Shown one piece after another: positions 26,928 to 34,240 of a stretch of 64,000 bases of DNA. A program made the translations under genes and the position numbers. Within the stretch, counting starts at the first letter, position 1; every line of letters begins with the position of its first letter. The notes beneath the pieces were generated by a model. The model saw only the letters and a program-made list of their open reading frames with translations. It was not told the DNA's origin and did no database searches. The stretch comes from Clostridia bacterium (GTDB taxonomy: Bacteria; Bacillota; Clostridia; Oscillospirales; Acutalibacteraceae): assembly GCA_017624675.1 (NCBI GenBank), contig JAGAMO010000006.1:21413-85412 (forward strand), in the 5' to 3' direction.

Positions 26928-28076
26928 ATGGAAAACTATATTGATTCTGCCGTTGCGCAATTTAAAACCCTTTTGACCGAGCAAATTGCCCGTCAACAAA
27001 AAATGGAAAACGACACTGCTTACACCGATTACAAAAAACTTGATAAAATTGTTATCGGTATTTGTGGTGGCGATGGCATTGGCCCCATCATTTCCCGTGA
27101 AAGCGACCGTCTTTTACAGTTTATTTTAAAGGATGAAATCGCAAGTGGTAAGGTTGAACTTAAAACCATTGAGGGCCTTACCATTGAAAACCGAATTGCT
27201 CAAAACAAGGCTATTCCCGATGATGTTTTGGCCGAAATTAAGTCTTGCAACGTAATTCTCAAGGCTCCTACCACAACCTTGAAAGGTGGTTCTCTTGAAA
27301 GCGCTAACGTGGCTATGCGCCGTGAACTTGACCTTTATGCAAATGTTCGCCCCGTTTGTGTTCCCGAAGAAAACATTGACTGGATTTTCTTCCGTGAAAA
27401 CACCGAAGGTGAATATGTTTTAGGTTCCCGTGGTGTTGAAATTCCCGACACTTTAGCCTTTGACTTTAAGGTTACTACCAATGCAGGAACAAAGCGTATT
27501 GCTAAGGCGGCTTTCGAGTATGCAAGAAACAATGGCAAAACTAAGGTTGCAATCGTTACCAAGGCAAACATAATGAAAAAGACCGATGGCAAATTCTCGC
27601 AAATATGCCACGAGGTTGCAAAAGATTACCCCGAAATTGAAATTGATGAGTGGTATATCGACATTATGACTGCTAACCTTATTAATCCTGCAATCCGTTC
27701 ACAGTTCCAGGTTGTTTTACTTCCTAATTTATACGGTGATATTATTACCGACGAAGCAGCCCAAATCCAGGGCGGTGTCGGAACAGCAGGAAGCGCTAAC
27801 ATCGGCGATGTTTACGCTATGTTTGAGCCTATCCACGGTTCAGCGCCCAGAATGATTGAAGCAGGCATCGGTGAATACGCAAACCCAACAAGTATTTTCA
27901 AGGCAACCGAAATGTTGCTTCGCCATATTGGTTTCAATGATAAGGCAGACAAGTTAAATGAGGCTTTGAATATTTGCACCGAAACCGAAAAACGCGTAGT
28001 TGTTACCGGTGATACCGACGGCGCTACATGTAAAGAGTTCGGCGACTATATAATGGAAACAATTGAAAAGCTATAA
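26928..28076 (+). CDS. icd: Isocitrate dehydrogenase
   Basis: The 382-residue protein belongs to the isocitrate/isopropylmalate dehydrogenase family. The substrate segment SLESANVAMRRELDLYANVR keeps the Ser, Asn and Arg residues that E. coli Icd uses for the gamma-carboxylate of isocitrate, and IFFRENTEGEYVLGSRGVEI and NLYGDIITDEAAQIQGG supply further active-site residues. Therefore isocitrate, not isopropylmalate, is the likely substrate. The cofactor loop GSAPRMIEAG does not decide between NAD and NADP. With the preceding genes it makes 2-oxoglutarate. Confidence 0.9.
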   Translation: MENYIDSAVAQFKTLLTEQIARQQKMENDTAYTDYKKLDKIVIGICGGDGIGPIISRESDRLLQFILKDEIASGKVELKTIEGLTIENRIAQNKAIPDDVLAEIKSCNVILKAPTTTLKGGSLESANVAMRRELDLYANVRPVCVPEENIDWIFFRENTEGEYVLGSRGVEIPDTLAFDFKVTTNAGTKRIAKAAFEYARNNGKTKVAIVTKANIMKKTDGKFSQICHEVAKDYPEIEIDEWYIDIMTANLINPAIRSQFQVVLLPNLYGDIITDEAAQIQGGVGTAGSANIGDVYAMFEPIHGSAPRMIEAGIGEYANPTSIFKATEMLLRHIGFNDKADKLNEALNICTETEKRVVVTGDTDGATCKEFGDYIMETIEKL

Positions 28077-28080
28077 TTTT

Positions 28081-28110
28081 AAAAGCACCACTTTTAAGTG
28101 GTGCTTTTTT
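28081..28110 (+). terminator. Terminator of the citrate cluster
   Basis: AAAAGCACCACTT and AAGTGGTGCTTTT pair, followed by a T run. It directly abuts the 200-bp repeat that begins at 28111. Confidence 0.9.
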
Positions 28111-28310
28111 ATAATGGTTATGATTAGTCGAAACACTTCTGTTTCGACACAAAATCTTTGATTTTGTAACAAATTTCTCTTGAAATTTGTCCATATCCAT
28201 TGCAATGAGTGTTGTGCAAAATTAAATTGCAAAAATTAATTTTGCCAAAGCTACTTAAAAAGTGGCTTGTCGAAGCGCTTTTCAGCGTTTCGACAAACAA
28301 CATTCATTAT
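28111..28310. repeat. 200-bp multi-hairpin dispersed repeat, copy 1
   Basis: This copy and the one at 62388-62587 are both exactly 200 bp and differ at about 18 positions by my count. The element is a chain of hairpins: GTCGAAAC/GTTTCGAC, ACAAAATC/GATTTTGT, ACAAATTTC/GAAATTTGT, GCAAAATTAA/TTAATTTTGC, AAGCTACTT/AAGTGGCTT and a last one ending AGCGTTTCGAC. The ends ATAATG and CATTAT are inverted, and GTCGAAAC near the left end can also pair with GTTTCGAC near the right end. It resembles a MITE-like non-autonomous element or structured RNA. Its right end supplies the stop codon of the minus-strand gene at 28307. No open frame is visible. Confidence 0.85.
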
Positions 28311-28741
28311 AAGAACTTTCTTAAATCAATGGCTAATTGGGCTTCTAAGTTTATTAGTCTTTTGGTAATATCCTTTGATTTTTCATCTGCGGCGGCATAC
28401 TGATTAAGATATTTATTAAGAGATTTCACACCCATATTACAGCCATCAGTCATAAGGTCGGCTACTGTATTATCGGTTTCGTTCATCTGAAGTTTAACTT
28501 CGGTCTTGATTTTAGCCATCTTTTCAGCCATAAAATTGGGGTCTTTGCCCTCATCCTCGTATTTTCCAAGTAATTCTTGAAGCTCCTTGTCAAGCTTATC
28601 GTGTTCGTCCTTACAAGCGTTGAGAAGCTTAACCAACTCCTCACTTTCTACTCGGTCTAAAACATCGCTTATGGACTTAACGCCCATTTTAATACCTGCG
28701 TCGCATTCTCTTAAAAGTCTTATTGTATCTTTTTCTATCAT
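28307..28741 (-). CDS. Small helical protein of unknown function
   Basis: The 144-residue protein is predicted to be almost all helix, with a repeated pattern: DAGIKMGVKSISDVLDRV near the N-terminus and DGCNMGVKSLNKYLNQYA in the second half look like two copies of the same helix, as in four-helix bundles of the ferritin-like/DUF2383 kind. No metal-ligand pattern is clear to me. The start has GGGGAG upstream, and that site can pair with an upstream CTCCCC. Its stop codon lies in the last bases of the 200-bp repeat, so the original C-terminus may have been changed by the insertion. I do not recognise a function. Confidence 0.75.
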   Translation of the reverse strand: MIEKDTIRLLRECDAGIKMGVKSISDVLDRVESEELVKLLNACKDEHDKLDKELQELLGKYEDEGKDPNFMAEKMAKIKTEVKLQMNETDNTVADLMTDGCNMGVKSLNKYLNQYAAADEKSKDITKRLINLEAQLAIDLRKFL

Positions 28742-28747
28742 AAAAAC

Positions 28748-28784
28748 ACTCCCCTTTTTTGTAGTATATACATTAAAGGGGAGT
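28748..28784 (-). promoter_or_regulatory. Inverted repeat that can mask the ribosome binding site of the 28307-28741 gene
   Basis: ACTCCCCTTT (28748-28757) and AAAGGGGAGT (28775-28784) are 10-bp complements. On the minus strand the second arm to be transcribed holds AAGGGGAG, the ribosome binding site 7 nt before the ATG at 28741. The mRNA could fold so that translation is reduced. Confidence 0.5.
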
Positions 28785-28797
28785 TAATTCATAGGTT

Positions 28798-29517
28798 TTA
28801 ATTAAACTTAATATCGCCTGTTTCGGTTTCTATTTCACATCTGCCGCCTCTTATACTTTTGGGAACATCAATATCACCCGTATCGGTTTTAGTTATGAAC
28901 ACTTTTGGGGTCAGAAAACTACCCGTCACATCGCCCGTATCGGTTTTAACAAAAATTTCTTTAGCATCGCATTTATCGAGCTTAACATCTCCTGTATCGG
29001 TTTTGATTTTAATAATATCAGCCGATGCCGAGTTCTTAATGTCTCCTGTGCTAATAGAAATATCAATATTTTTAAATTTAAAATCTTTAGGTATGTTAAT
29101 ATCTCCCGTGCTTTCTCTAATTGAAAGATTTTTATATTCGTTTTCGGGCAGATATACAATAATATCAGACTTTCCCATAGTTATACCGACATATTCATAC
29201 CAATTTCTTTCATCAATTTGTTTAATTGTAAGGGTTTCATCTACAACTTCGGCAGAATAATATACATTTTCCTCTTCGTAGCAAACCACTTCGCATTTAC
29301 CGTTTTGAGACAAAGCAAAAACTATATCTTCTGTATCAGTTTCTATTAATATGTTACTGAATTTATCATCTATCTGCCTATTGGTTTTATATTTTACCGT
29401 TGTTGCAAGTTTAGTAAAATCCCAATTATTTATTGTCATTGCAGAAGCAAAGATTGAAGCTCCAATAACAATAAAGAAGGTTGCAATAATGAGCCATATT
29501 TTCGTTTTTTTAGACAT
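28798..29517 (-). CDS. DUF4097 family beta-strand repeat protein
   Basis: The 239-residue protein has one N-terminal membrane segment (IWLIIATFFIVIGASIFASA) and then a right-handed beta-solenoid-like repeat with the recurring motif (S/T)TGD(I/V): STGDINIPK, STGDIKNSA, DTGDVKLDK, DTGDVTGSF, DTGDIDVPK and ETGDIKFN. This is the DUF4097 pattern. It is probably anchored in the membrane with the repeats outside. It is the last gene of a PadR-DUF1700-DUF4097 operon; the module's function is not established. Confidence 0.88.
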   Translation of the reverse strand: MSKKTKIWLIIATFFIVIGASIFASAMTINNWDFTKLATTVKYKTNRQIDDKFSNILIETDTEDIVFALSQNGKCEVVCYEEENVYYSAEVVDETLTIKQIDERNWYEYVGITMGKSDIIVYLPENEYKNLSIRESTGDINIPKDFKFKNIDISISTGDIKNSASADIIKIKTDTGDVKLDKCDAKEIFVKTDTGDVTGSFLTPKVFITKTDTGDIDVPKSIRGGRCEIETETGDIKFN

Positions 29518-30125
29518 TACTCTTCCTCCTTTTTAATAAAAGATTTTTTAATACTAAACACAATCTTTTTGGTAAATAATAAAATGCCTTTTGTGGCAAC
29601 TTTACAACTATAGAAAAACAATATAGAAAGTCCTATACAAACAAGCCCTGCAGATATTAAAGCCACACCTGTAAGTCCATTTTTATAAATACTGAGTATA
29701 ATACCGCCTATAATTCCACCAAAAGCAGAGGCAATAATTGCCGAAAAGCAGGCCCAAAGTGAAACAATTACTGCCCACAAGGAAACATAAAGAGAAAAGA
29801 TTACGGCAAATATTGCAATTAAAATTGCTAACCACAAAGGCGCACCCAAAACCAATAGCACAATTTCCCACGCCTTAATGCGTCTTTTGGGTTTTATTTT
29901 TTCCTTTGCAATTTTAGTGAGTGGAATATCTGCTACAATCTGCTCAACTATTTCATCAACGGTTCCAATTTCTGCAATAGCTTCCGCCTCTGAAAGTCCA
30001 TCTTCAATGCGGTCCTCTATCATTTCGTTATAAAAATTAAGACGCTCTTCAATTTCGTTTTGGGGAAGTCCTGATAATTTATTATGTAAAGACAAAAGAA
30101 ACTGCAATTCAGTCATTTCCCTCAT
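29517..30125 (-). CDS. DUF1700 (HAAS) membrane protein
   Basis: The 202-residue protein starts with the cytoplasmic HAAS-type helical domain (LHNKLSGLPQNEIEERLNFY, then the segment EDGLSEAEAIAEIGTVDEIV; residues 9-60) and continues with three or four membrane segments and a basic C-terminus. It is typically paired with a PadR regulator, as here. The PadR gene overlaps its start by 17 nt, and its stop shares bases with the next start. Confidence 0.88.
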   Translation of the reverse strand: MREMTELQFLLSLHNKLSGLPQNEIEERLNFYNEMIEDRIEDGLSEAEAIAEIGTVDEIVEQIVADIPLTKIAKEKIKPKRRIKAWEIVLLVLGAPLWLAILIAIFAVIFSLYVSLWAVIVSLWACFSAIIASAFGGIIGGIILSIYKNGLTGVALISAGLVCIGLSILFFYSCKVATKGILLFTKKIVFSIKKSFIKKEEE

Positions 30126-30429
30126 CCTCCTTGGTTACAAATTTATATATTGAAAGAATTTCTCGCCATTCGTTTTTGAAATCCTCTATTCGCTTTAATC
30201 CGTGTTCGGTTATATGGTAGTATTTACGAAGTCGGCCACCGTGCTCCGCAGTTCTGACAGTCAGCATATTTGCACTTTCCAAGCGTTTTAAAATTGTATA
30301 TAAGGTTGATTCGGACAACTCAATATATGGCTTCATATCTTTTATAATCTTATAGCCATAGGAATCTTCGTTTTTGATAGATGCCAAAACGCATACATCC
30401 AAAAGACCTCTTTTTAATTGAATATCCAT
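30109..30429 (-). CDS. PadR family transcriptional regulator
   Basis: The 106-residue protein is a PadR winged-helix regulator: QLKRGLLDVCVLASIKNEDS, then YGYKIIKDM, SESTLYTILKRLESANML (recognition helix) and GGRLRKYYHITEHG (wing). The open frame starts at 30525, but the ATG at 30429 has AAAGGAGG and gives the normal PadR start. It heads the operon with DUF1700 and DUF4097. Its promoter carries a dyad at 30449-30471 that fits PadR sites, so autorepression is likely. Confidence 0.94.
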   Translation of the reverse strand: MDIQLKRGLLDVCVLASIKNEDSYGYKIIKDMKPYIELSESTLYTILKRLESANMLTVRTAEHGGRLRKYYHITEHGLKRIEDFKNEWREILSIYKFVTKEDEGND

Positions 30430-30448
30430 ACAATACCTCCTTTTACAT

Positions 30449-30471
30449 AATACATCGTAACACGAAGTATT
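30449..30471 (-). promoter_or_regulatory. Dyad operator over the -10 of the PadR operon
   Basis: A 23-bp dyad with arms AATACTTCGT and ACGATGTATT (one mismatch) and a 3-nt centre. Its outer ATAC/GTAT fits the ATAC...GTAT layout of PadR operators. It covers the -10 box. Confidence 0.65.
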
Positions 30472-30482
30472 GTTTTTGTCAA
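30454..30482 (-). promoter_or_regulatory. Promoter of the PadR-DUF1700-DUF4097 operon
   Basis: Minus strand TTGACA (30477-30482), 17 nt, TACGAT (30454-30459), about 18 nt before the predicted transcript start region and 25 nt before the PadR ATG. Confidence 0.7.
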
Positions 30483-30517
30483 GTCCTATAAATTCGTCTG
30501 CGAAGCAGACACCGAAG

Positions 30518-30610
30518 TTCTTCACTATTCACTATTACTTATTATTTCCAAAAATCCTCTTTATAAAAGCGTAGAGAACAGTGAAAAGTGAAGAGTGAAC
30601 AGTGAAAAAG
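30518..30610. repeat. Degenerate TTCACT/AGTGAA inverted repeat, copy near tRNA-Gln
   Basis: A block of TTCACTATTCACTATTACTT is followed about 50 bp later by runs of AGTGAA, ending in CAGTGAAAAAGTAAAATCC at the tRNA-Gln terminator. A very similar sequence, on the other strand, follows the tRNA-Ser terminator at 40003-40080. It looks like a small dispersed repeat that lies against tRNA terminators. Confidence 0.5.
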
Positions 30611-30611
30611 T

Positions 30612-30641
30612 AAAATCCCCATTCTTACGAATGAGGATTTT
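30612..30641 (-). terminator. Terminator after tRNA-Gln
   Basis: AAAATCCCCATTC and GAATGAGGATTTT pair; on the minus strand a T run follows the stem. Confidence 0.8.
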
Positions 30642-30716
30642 TGGCTGGGGTGGCAGGATTCGAACCTACGAATGCAGCAGTCAAAGTGCTGTGTCTTACC
30701 GCTTGACGACACCCCA
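30642..30716 (-). tRNA. tRNA-Gln(TTG)
   Basis: On the minus strand, acceptor TGGGGTG/CACCCCA, anticodon arm CAGCA-CTTTGAC-TGCTG with anticodon TTG, T loop GGTTCGAATCC and encoded CCA. Confidence 0.95.
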
Positions 30717-30738
30717 TTATTAAATTGTATTTATGTTT

Positions 30739-30760
30739 AAAGCACACTTTCGTGTGCTTT
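30739..30760 (-). other. Hairpin between tRNA-His and tRNA-Gln
   Basis: AAAGCACAC and GTGTGCTTT pair around a 4-nt loop. Only weak T-richness follows on the minus strand, so it may be a processing hairpin of the His-Gln transcript. Confidence 0.45.
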
Positions 30761-30769
30761 AAACTGAAC

Positions 30770-30846
30770 TGGGGTGGAAGATGGGACTCGAACCCACGGT
30801 CTCCAGTGCCACAAACTGGCGCTTTAACCAACTAAGCTACATCCAC
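30770..30846 (-). tRNA. tRNA-His(GTG)
   Basis: On the minus strand the anticodon arm is CCAGT-TTGTGGC-ACTGG with anticodon GTG. The base before the acceptor is G, which can act as the extra G-1 opposite C73, as expected for tRNA-His. The acceptor stem has one T-T mismatch (pair 6-67). CCA is encoded. Confidence 0.93.
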
Positions 30847-30861
30847 CATAGTGCAAAAGTT

Positions 30862-30889
30862 ATTATACCACATTTAAACTTATTGTCAA
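30862..30889 (-). promoter_or_regulatory. Promoter of the tRNA-His/tRNA-Gln unit
   Basis: Minus strand TTGACA (30884-30889), 16 nt, TATAAT (30862-30867). Confidence 0.85.
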
Positions 30890-31019
30890 GAAAAAAATCT
30901 ATTATTTTTTAAAGTGTTTTTCAAGTGTGATTTATCCTTAAATTTGGTAAATAAAAATTTACAAAAAAGTGAATTTTTTCTTTAGAAACAGTAAAAACTA
31001 TTAAAAATATACAACCTTT

Positions 31020-31034
31020 GCAACCAGAGGTTGC
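31020..31034 (+). other. Hairpin upstream of the HTH-GlmM gene
   Basis: GCAACC-AGA-GGTTGC is the clearest dyad in the AT-rich 240-bp gap before the HTH-GlmM fusion. It lies about 105 bp before the ATG and upstream of possible promoter elements (TTGTAT and TATTAT 17 nt apart near 31058-31086), so it may be an operator. The rest of the gap shows nothing else I can name. Confidence 0.35.
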
Positions 31035-31138
31035 GAAAAATTCAATGTTTTGTTGCTTGTATTATTGCTAAATATAATGTATTATTATATTTGTGATTGA
31101 ATATATTACAAACGAATCCACTTCAAGGAGGACACAAT

Positions 31139-32761
31139 ATGACAATCGGCGAAAAAATCACTCAACTTAGAACTGCATTGGATATCTCTCAGGAAACCCT
31201 AGCAGATAAGCTTTCGGTTTCCCGTCAATCTGTTTCCAAATGGGAAATGGACCAAGCTCAACCTCAGATTGATAAAATTCTCCAGTTATGCGAGATTTTT
31301 AACATCACTGCAGATGAGCTTATATCTGATAAAATTTCAATCAACCCCACCCCCGCAGGTGCGCCTGTTAAAAATAAATATTTTGGTACTGACGGTTTCA
31401 GAGGCGAAGCTAACCTCAACCTTACTTCTATGCACGCATATAAAGTAGGCAGATTTTTAGGTTGGTATTATTCCTCAAAACTTTCAGGCTGTGCTTCATC
31501 GGGCTACCGTCCCAAAATTGTTATCGGTAAAGACACCCGCCGCTCAAGTTATATGCTTGAATATTCCATCGTTGCAGGTATTACCGCTTCGGGTGCTGAC
31601 GCTTATATGCTTCACGTAACCACTACCCCCAGCGTTTCTTATGTTACCCGTCAGGATGAATTTGACTGCGGTATTATGATTACTGCATCTCACAATCCTT
31701 TTTATGATAACGGAATTAAGGTTATAAACAAATACGGTGAAAAGCTCGACGATGAGACCACTGCTTTAATCGAAGCATATATTGACGGTAACCTTTCCGC
31801 TTTAGGTGTTAAGGGCGAAGACCTCCCCTTAGCTCACAGAGAGCGCATCGGCGAAATTGTTGATTACTCAGCAGGCAGAAACAGATATGTAGGTTACCTC
31901 ATTTCTGTTGCATCTAACTCATACAAAAAACTCCGTATCGGTCTTGACTGTGCTAACGGTGCTTCTTGGATGATTGCAAAATCTGTTTTTGACGCTCTCG
32001 GCGCTCAGACAGTTATTATTGGAAACGAGCCTAACGGACTTAATGTTAACAACGGCTGCGGCTCAACACATATGGAAAATCTCTGCAATTTAGTTAAAGA
32101 GCAACACCTTGATGTCGGCTTTGCTTTTGACGGTGATGCTGACCGCTGTATTGCTGTTGACGAAAACGGAAATATTATTGACGGCGACGCTATGATGTAT
32201 ATCTTAGCAAACCGCTTAAAATCTCGCGGAATGTTAAACGGCAACACAGTTGTTGCAACAGTTATGTCTAACAGCGGCTTCTTTGCTTCACTTAAGAAGC
32301 TAGGCATTGAGTGTGACCAAACCAAGGTCGGCGACCGCTTTGTATATGAATCAATGCAAAACAATAACTTTAGTCTCGGCGGTGAGCAGTCGGGTCATAT
32401 TATCCTTAAAAAATACGCCACCACAGGCGACGGTATCTTAACCGCTATTATGTTGGCTGAGGAAATGTGCGACCGCAAGATGTCTTTAGCTAAGCTTTCC
32501 GAAAACCTTATGCTTTATCCTCAACATCTCATTAACCTTAGAGTTAAGAGCAAGGCGGATGTTATGAACGATGCCGAAGTTTTAGCTGCTAAAGAAGAGG
32601 TTAACAAGCTAATCGACGGAAATGGCAGAGCGCTTCTTAGAGAAAGCGGAACAGAGCCGGTTATCCGTATTATGATTGAAGCTGAAACTAACGAGCTTTG
32701 CGCCCAATACGCTGAAATGATTGCAAAAGTTATTAAGGAAAGAGGTCATTTGAGTGAATAA
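31139..32761 (+). CDS. glmM: Phosphoglucosamine mutase with fused N-terminal XRE/Cro-type HTH domain
   Basis: GlmM converts glucosamine 6-phosphate to glucosamine 1-phosphate for UDP-GlcNAc. The 540-residue protein first has a complete Cro/C1-type helix-turn-helix (residues 1-64: ITQLRTALDISQETLADKLS, then VSRQSVSKWEMDQAQPQIDK), a short linker with PTPAGAPVKN, and then a whole GlmM: KYFGTDGFRGEANLNLT, the phosphoserine loop TASHNP with Ser184, the metal loop FDGDADRC near residue 331, and RESGTEPVIRIMIEA for phosphate binding. Normal GlmM is about 445-450 residues without an HTH. GGAGG before the ATG at 31139 fixes the start at the HTH, so this is a real in-frame fusion. It overlaps the next gene by 8 nt. 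Confidence 0.93.
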   Translation: MTIGEKITQLRTALDISQETLADKLSVSRQSVSKWEMDQAQPQIDKILQLCEIFNITADELISDKISINPTPAGAPVKNKYFGTDGFRGEANLNLTSMHAYKVGRFLGWYYSSKLSGCASSGYRPKIVIGKDTRRSSYMLEYSIVAGITASGADAYMLHVTTTPSVSYVTRQDEFDCGIMITASHNPFYDNGIKVINKYGEKLDDETTALIEAYIDGNLSALGVKGEDLPLAHRERIGEIVDYSAGRNRYVGYLISVASNSYKKLRIGLDCANGASWMIAKSVFDALGAQTVIIGNEPNGLNVNNGCGSTHMENLCNLVKEQHLDVGFAFDGDADRCIAVDENGNIIDGDAMMYILANRLKSRGMLNGNTVVATVMSNSGFFASLKKLGIECDQTKVGDRFVYESMQNNNFSLGGEQSGHIILKKYATTGDGILTAIMLAEEMCDRKMSLAKLSENLMLYPQHLINLRVKSKADVMNDAEVLAAKEEVNKLIDGNGRALLRESGTEPVIRIMIEAETNELCAQYAEMIAKVIKERGHLSE

Positions 32762-33425
32762 GTTAGTTAAAACCTGTGAACTATATGACTGTCAAGTTCC
32801 TTATTTAAAAGATTTTTTCAATTCTTTTGAATATCCTTGGGAGATGCTTCCCAAAATCAAAGACCTTATCGCTTCCCTATTGGAAAGCGGAATTGAAGGC
32901 TTCACCGAGCTTAAAGAGGGTGTGCTTGTAGGCAGAAACGTTACCATTGCTCCTACAGCTACTATTGAAGCCCCAGCTATAATCGGACACGATACAGTAA
33001 TTCGTCCCGGTGCTTATATTAGAGGCAACCTTATCACAGGAAGCGGTTGTGTTATCGGCAATTCATCTGAATACAAAAATGCTATTTTGCTTGATAACGT
33101 TCAAACACCTCATTACAATTATATCGGCGATTCTATTTTAGGTAACCGCGCCCACACAGGTGCAGGTACCGTTTGCTCCAACCTTAAATCTGACGGTAAA
33201 AATGTTGTTATCCGCGGCGACAAGGATTATGAAACAGGTCTTCGTAAAATTGGCGGAATTTTAGCCGACGGTGCGGATGTTGGTTGCGGATGCGTTATTA
33301 ATCCAGGTACTGTAATAGGCAAAAAAACTTCTGTTTATCCATTAACCATGCTCAGAGGAGTTTACCCCGCTAACTGCATTGTTAAATCCACAAAAGAGTA
33401 TGTTTTAAGAAAGGAAAATTTTTAA
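32754..33425 (+). CDS. Left-handed beta-helix acyl/sugar transferase, GlmU C-terminal-like
   Basis: The 223-residue protein is mostly hexapeptide repeats of a left-handed beta-helix (about residues 60-205: VGRNVTIAPTATIEAPAIIG, HDTVIRPGAYIRGNLITGSG, VIGNSSEYKNAIL) with NYIGDSILGNRAHTGAGTVC and SNLKSDGK in the middle, which resembles the acetyltransferase half of GlmU (the YxGDxxxGxxxNxGAG block). It lacks the GlmU pyrophosphorylase domain. Lying after GlmM, it is probably the glucosamine-1-phosphate N-acetyltransferase or a related activity. It starts at GTG inside the end of the glmM gene. Confidence 0.78.
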   Translation: MNKLVKTCELYDCQVPYLKDFFNSFEYPWEMLPKIKDLIASLLESGIEGFTELKEGVLVGRNVTIAPTATIEAPAIIGHDTVIRPGAYIRGNLITGSGCVIGNSSEYKNAILLDNVQTPHYNYIGDSILGNRAHTGAGTVCSNLKSDGKNVVIRGDKDYETGLRKIGGILADGADVGCGCVINPGTVIGKKTSVYPLTMLRGVYPANCIVKSTKEYVLRKENF

Positions 33426-34135
33426 TGAAATTCATCACTGTTAAAACCTATGAAGAGTTAAGTGAGAAAGCTGCTGACATTATCGCTTCTCAAATCATTG
33501 TTAAGCCCAACTGTGTGTTAGGTTTGGCTACAGGCTCCTCACCTGTTGGCACTTATAAAAGACTTATCAAGGACAACGAGAACGGAAAAATTGATTTTTC
33601 AACCGTTACAAGTGTTAACCTTGACGAGTATGTTGGTCTTGATGTTACAAACGACCAAAGCTATCGTTACTTTATGAATGACAATTTCTTTAATCATGTT
33701 AACATTGATAAATCCAAGACCTTTGTTCCCAACGGTTGTGCCGCTGATTTAAAAGCAGAGGGCGAAGCTTATGACAAGATGATTAAAGATTTAGGCGGTA
33801 TTGATTTACAGCTTTTAGGTATTGGACTTGACGGTCATATTGGTTTCAATGAACCTGATTCTTGCTTTGTTGGTCCCACCCACGAAGTAACTCTTGACGA
33901 GTCTACCATCAAGGCAAACGCTCGTTTCTTTGCTAATGAGGACGAAGTTCCAAAGACCGCTATCACAATGGGTATGATGTCTATTATGCAAGCAAGAAAG
34001 ATTCTTTTGGTTGCTAACGGTGCTGCTAAAAAGGAAATTATTGAAAAATCCTTCTTTGGCCCCATCACCCCCGAAGTTCCCGCTTCGATTCTTCAGTTAC
34101 ACCCCGATGTAACCGTAATTTTCAGTGAAAACTAA
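33425..34135 (+). CDS. nagB: Glucosamine-6-phosphate deaminase
   Basis: NagB interconverts glucosamine 6-phosphate and fructose 6-phosphate plus ammonia. The 236-residue protein has GLATGSSPVGTYKRLI (phosphate loop), VNLDEYVGLDVTNDQSYRYF, LLGIGLDGHIGFNEPDS (catalytic Asp and His of the LDGHIGFNEP motif) and ITMGMMSIMQARKILLVANG. It is close to the short Firmicute form. It begins at the last base of the preceding stop codon, so the three amino-sugar genes form one operon. Confidence 0.95.
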   Translation: MKFITVKTYEELSEKAADIIASQIIVKPNCVLGLATGSSPVGTYKRLIKDNENGKIDFSTVTSVNLDEYVGLDVTNDQSYRYFMNDNFFNHVNIDKSKTFVPNGCAADLKAEGEAYDKMIKDLGGIDLQLLGIGLDGHIGFNEPDSCFVGPTHEVTLDESTIKANARFFANEDEVPKTAITMGMMSIMQARKILLVANGAAKKEIIEKSFFGPITPEVPASILQLHPDVTVIFSEN

Positions 34136-34145
34136 AAACTTCAAA

Positions 34146-34186
34146 AAAAGCTGTTTGATTTAAGGTCAAACAGCTTTATTTTTATT
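34146..34186 (+). terminator. Terminator after nagB
   Basis: AAAGCTGTTTGA and TCAAACAGCTTT pair, followed by ATTTTTATT. Confidence 0.85.
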
Positions 34187-34213
34187 GCATTTTTTGTCTA
34201 AATATAGTAGAAT
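34185..34213 (+). promoter_or_regulatory. Promoter of the CapA-family gene
   Basis: TTGCAT (34185-34190), 17 nt, TAGAAT (34208-34213), directly after the nagB terminator. Confidence 0.6.
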
Positions 34214-34240
34214 ATTAGGGTATGGAACGAGGTGGGACTA

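Noticed and set aside
31139-31380. Separate HTH gene accidentally next to glmM
   Set aside because: There is no stop codon and no internal ribosome site before the FGTDGFRG block; the frame is continuous from the well-supported ATG at 31139.
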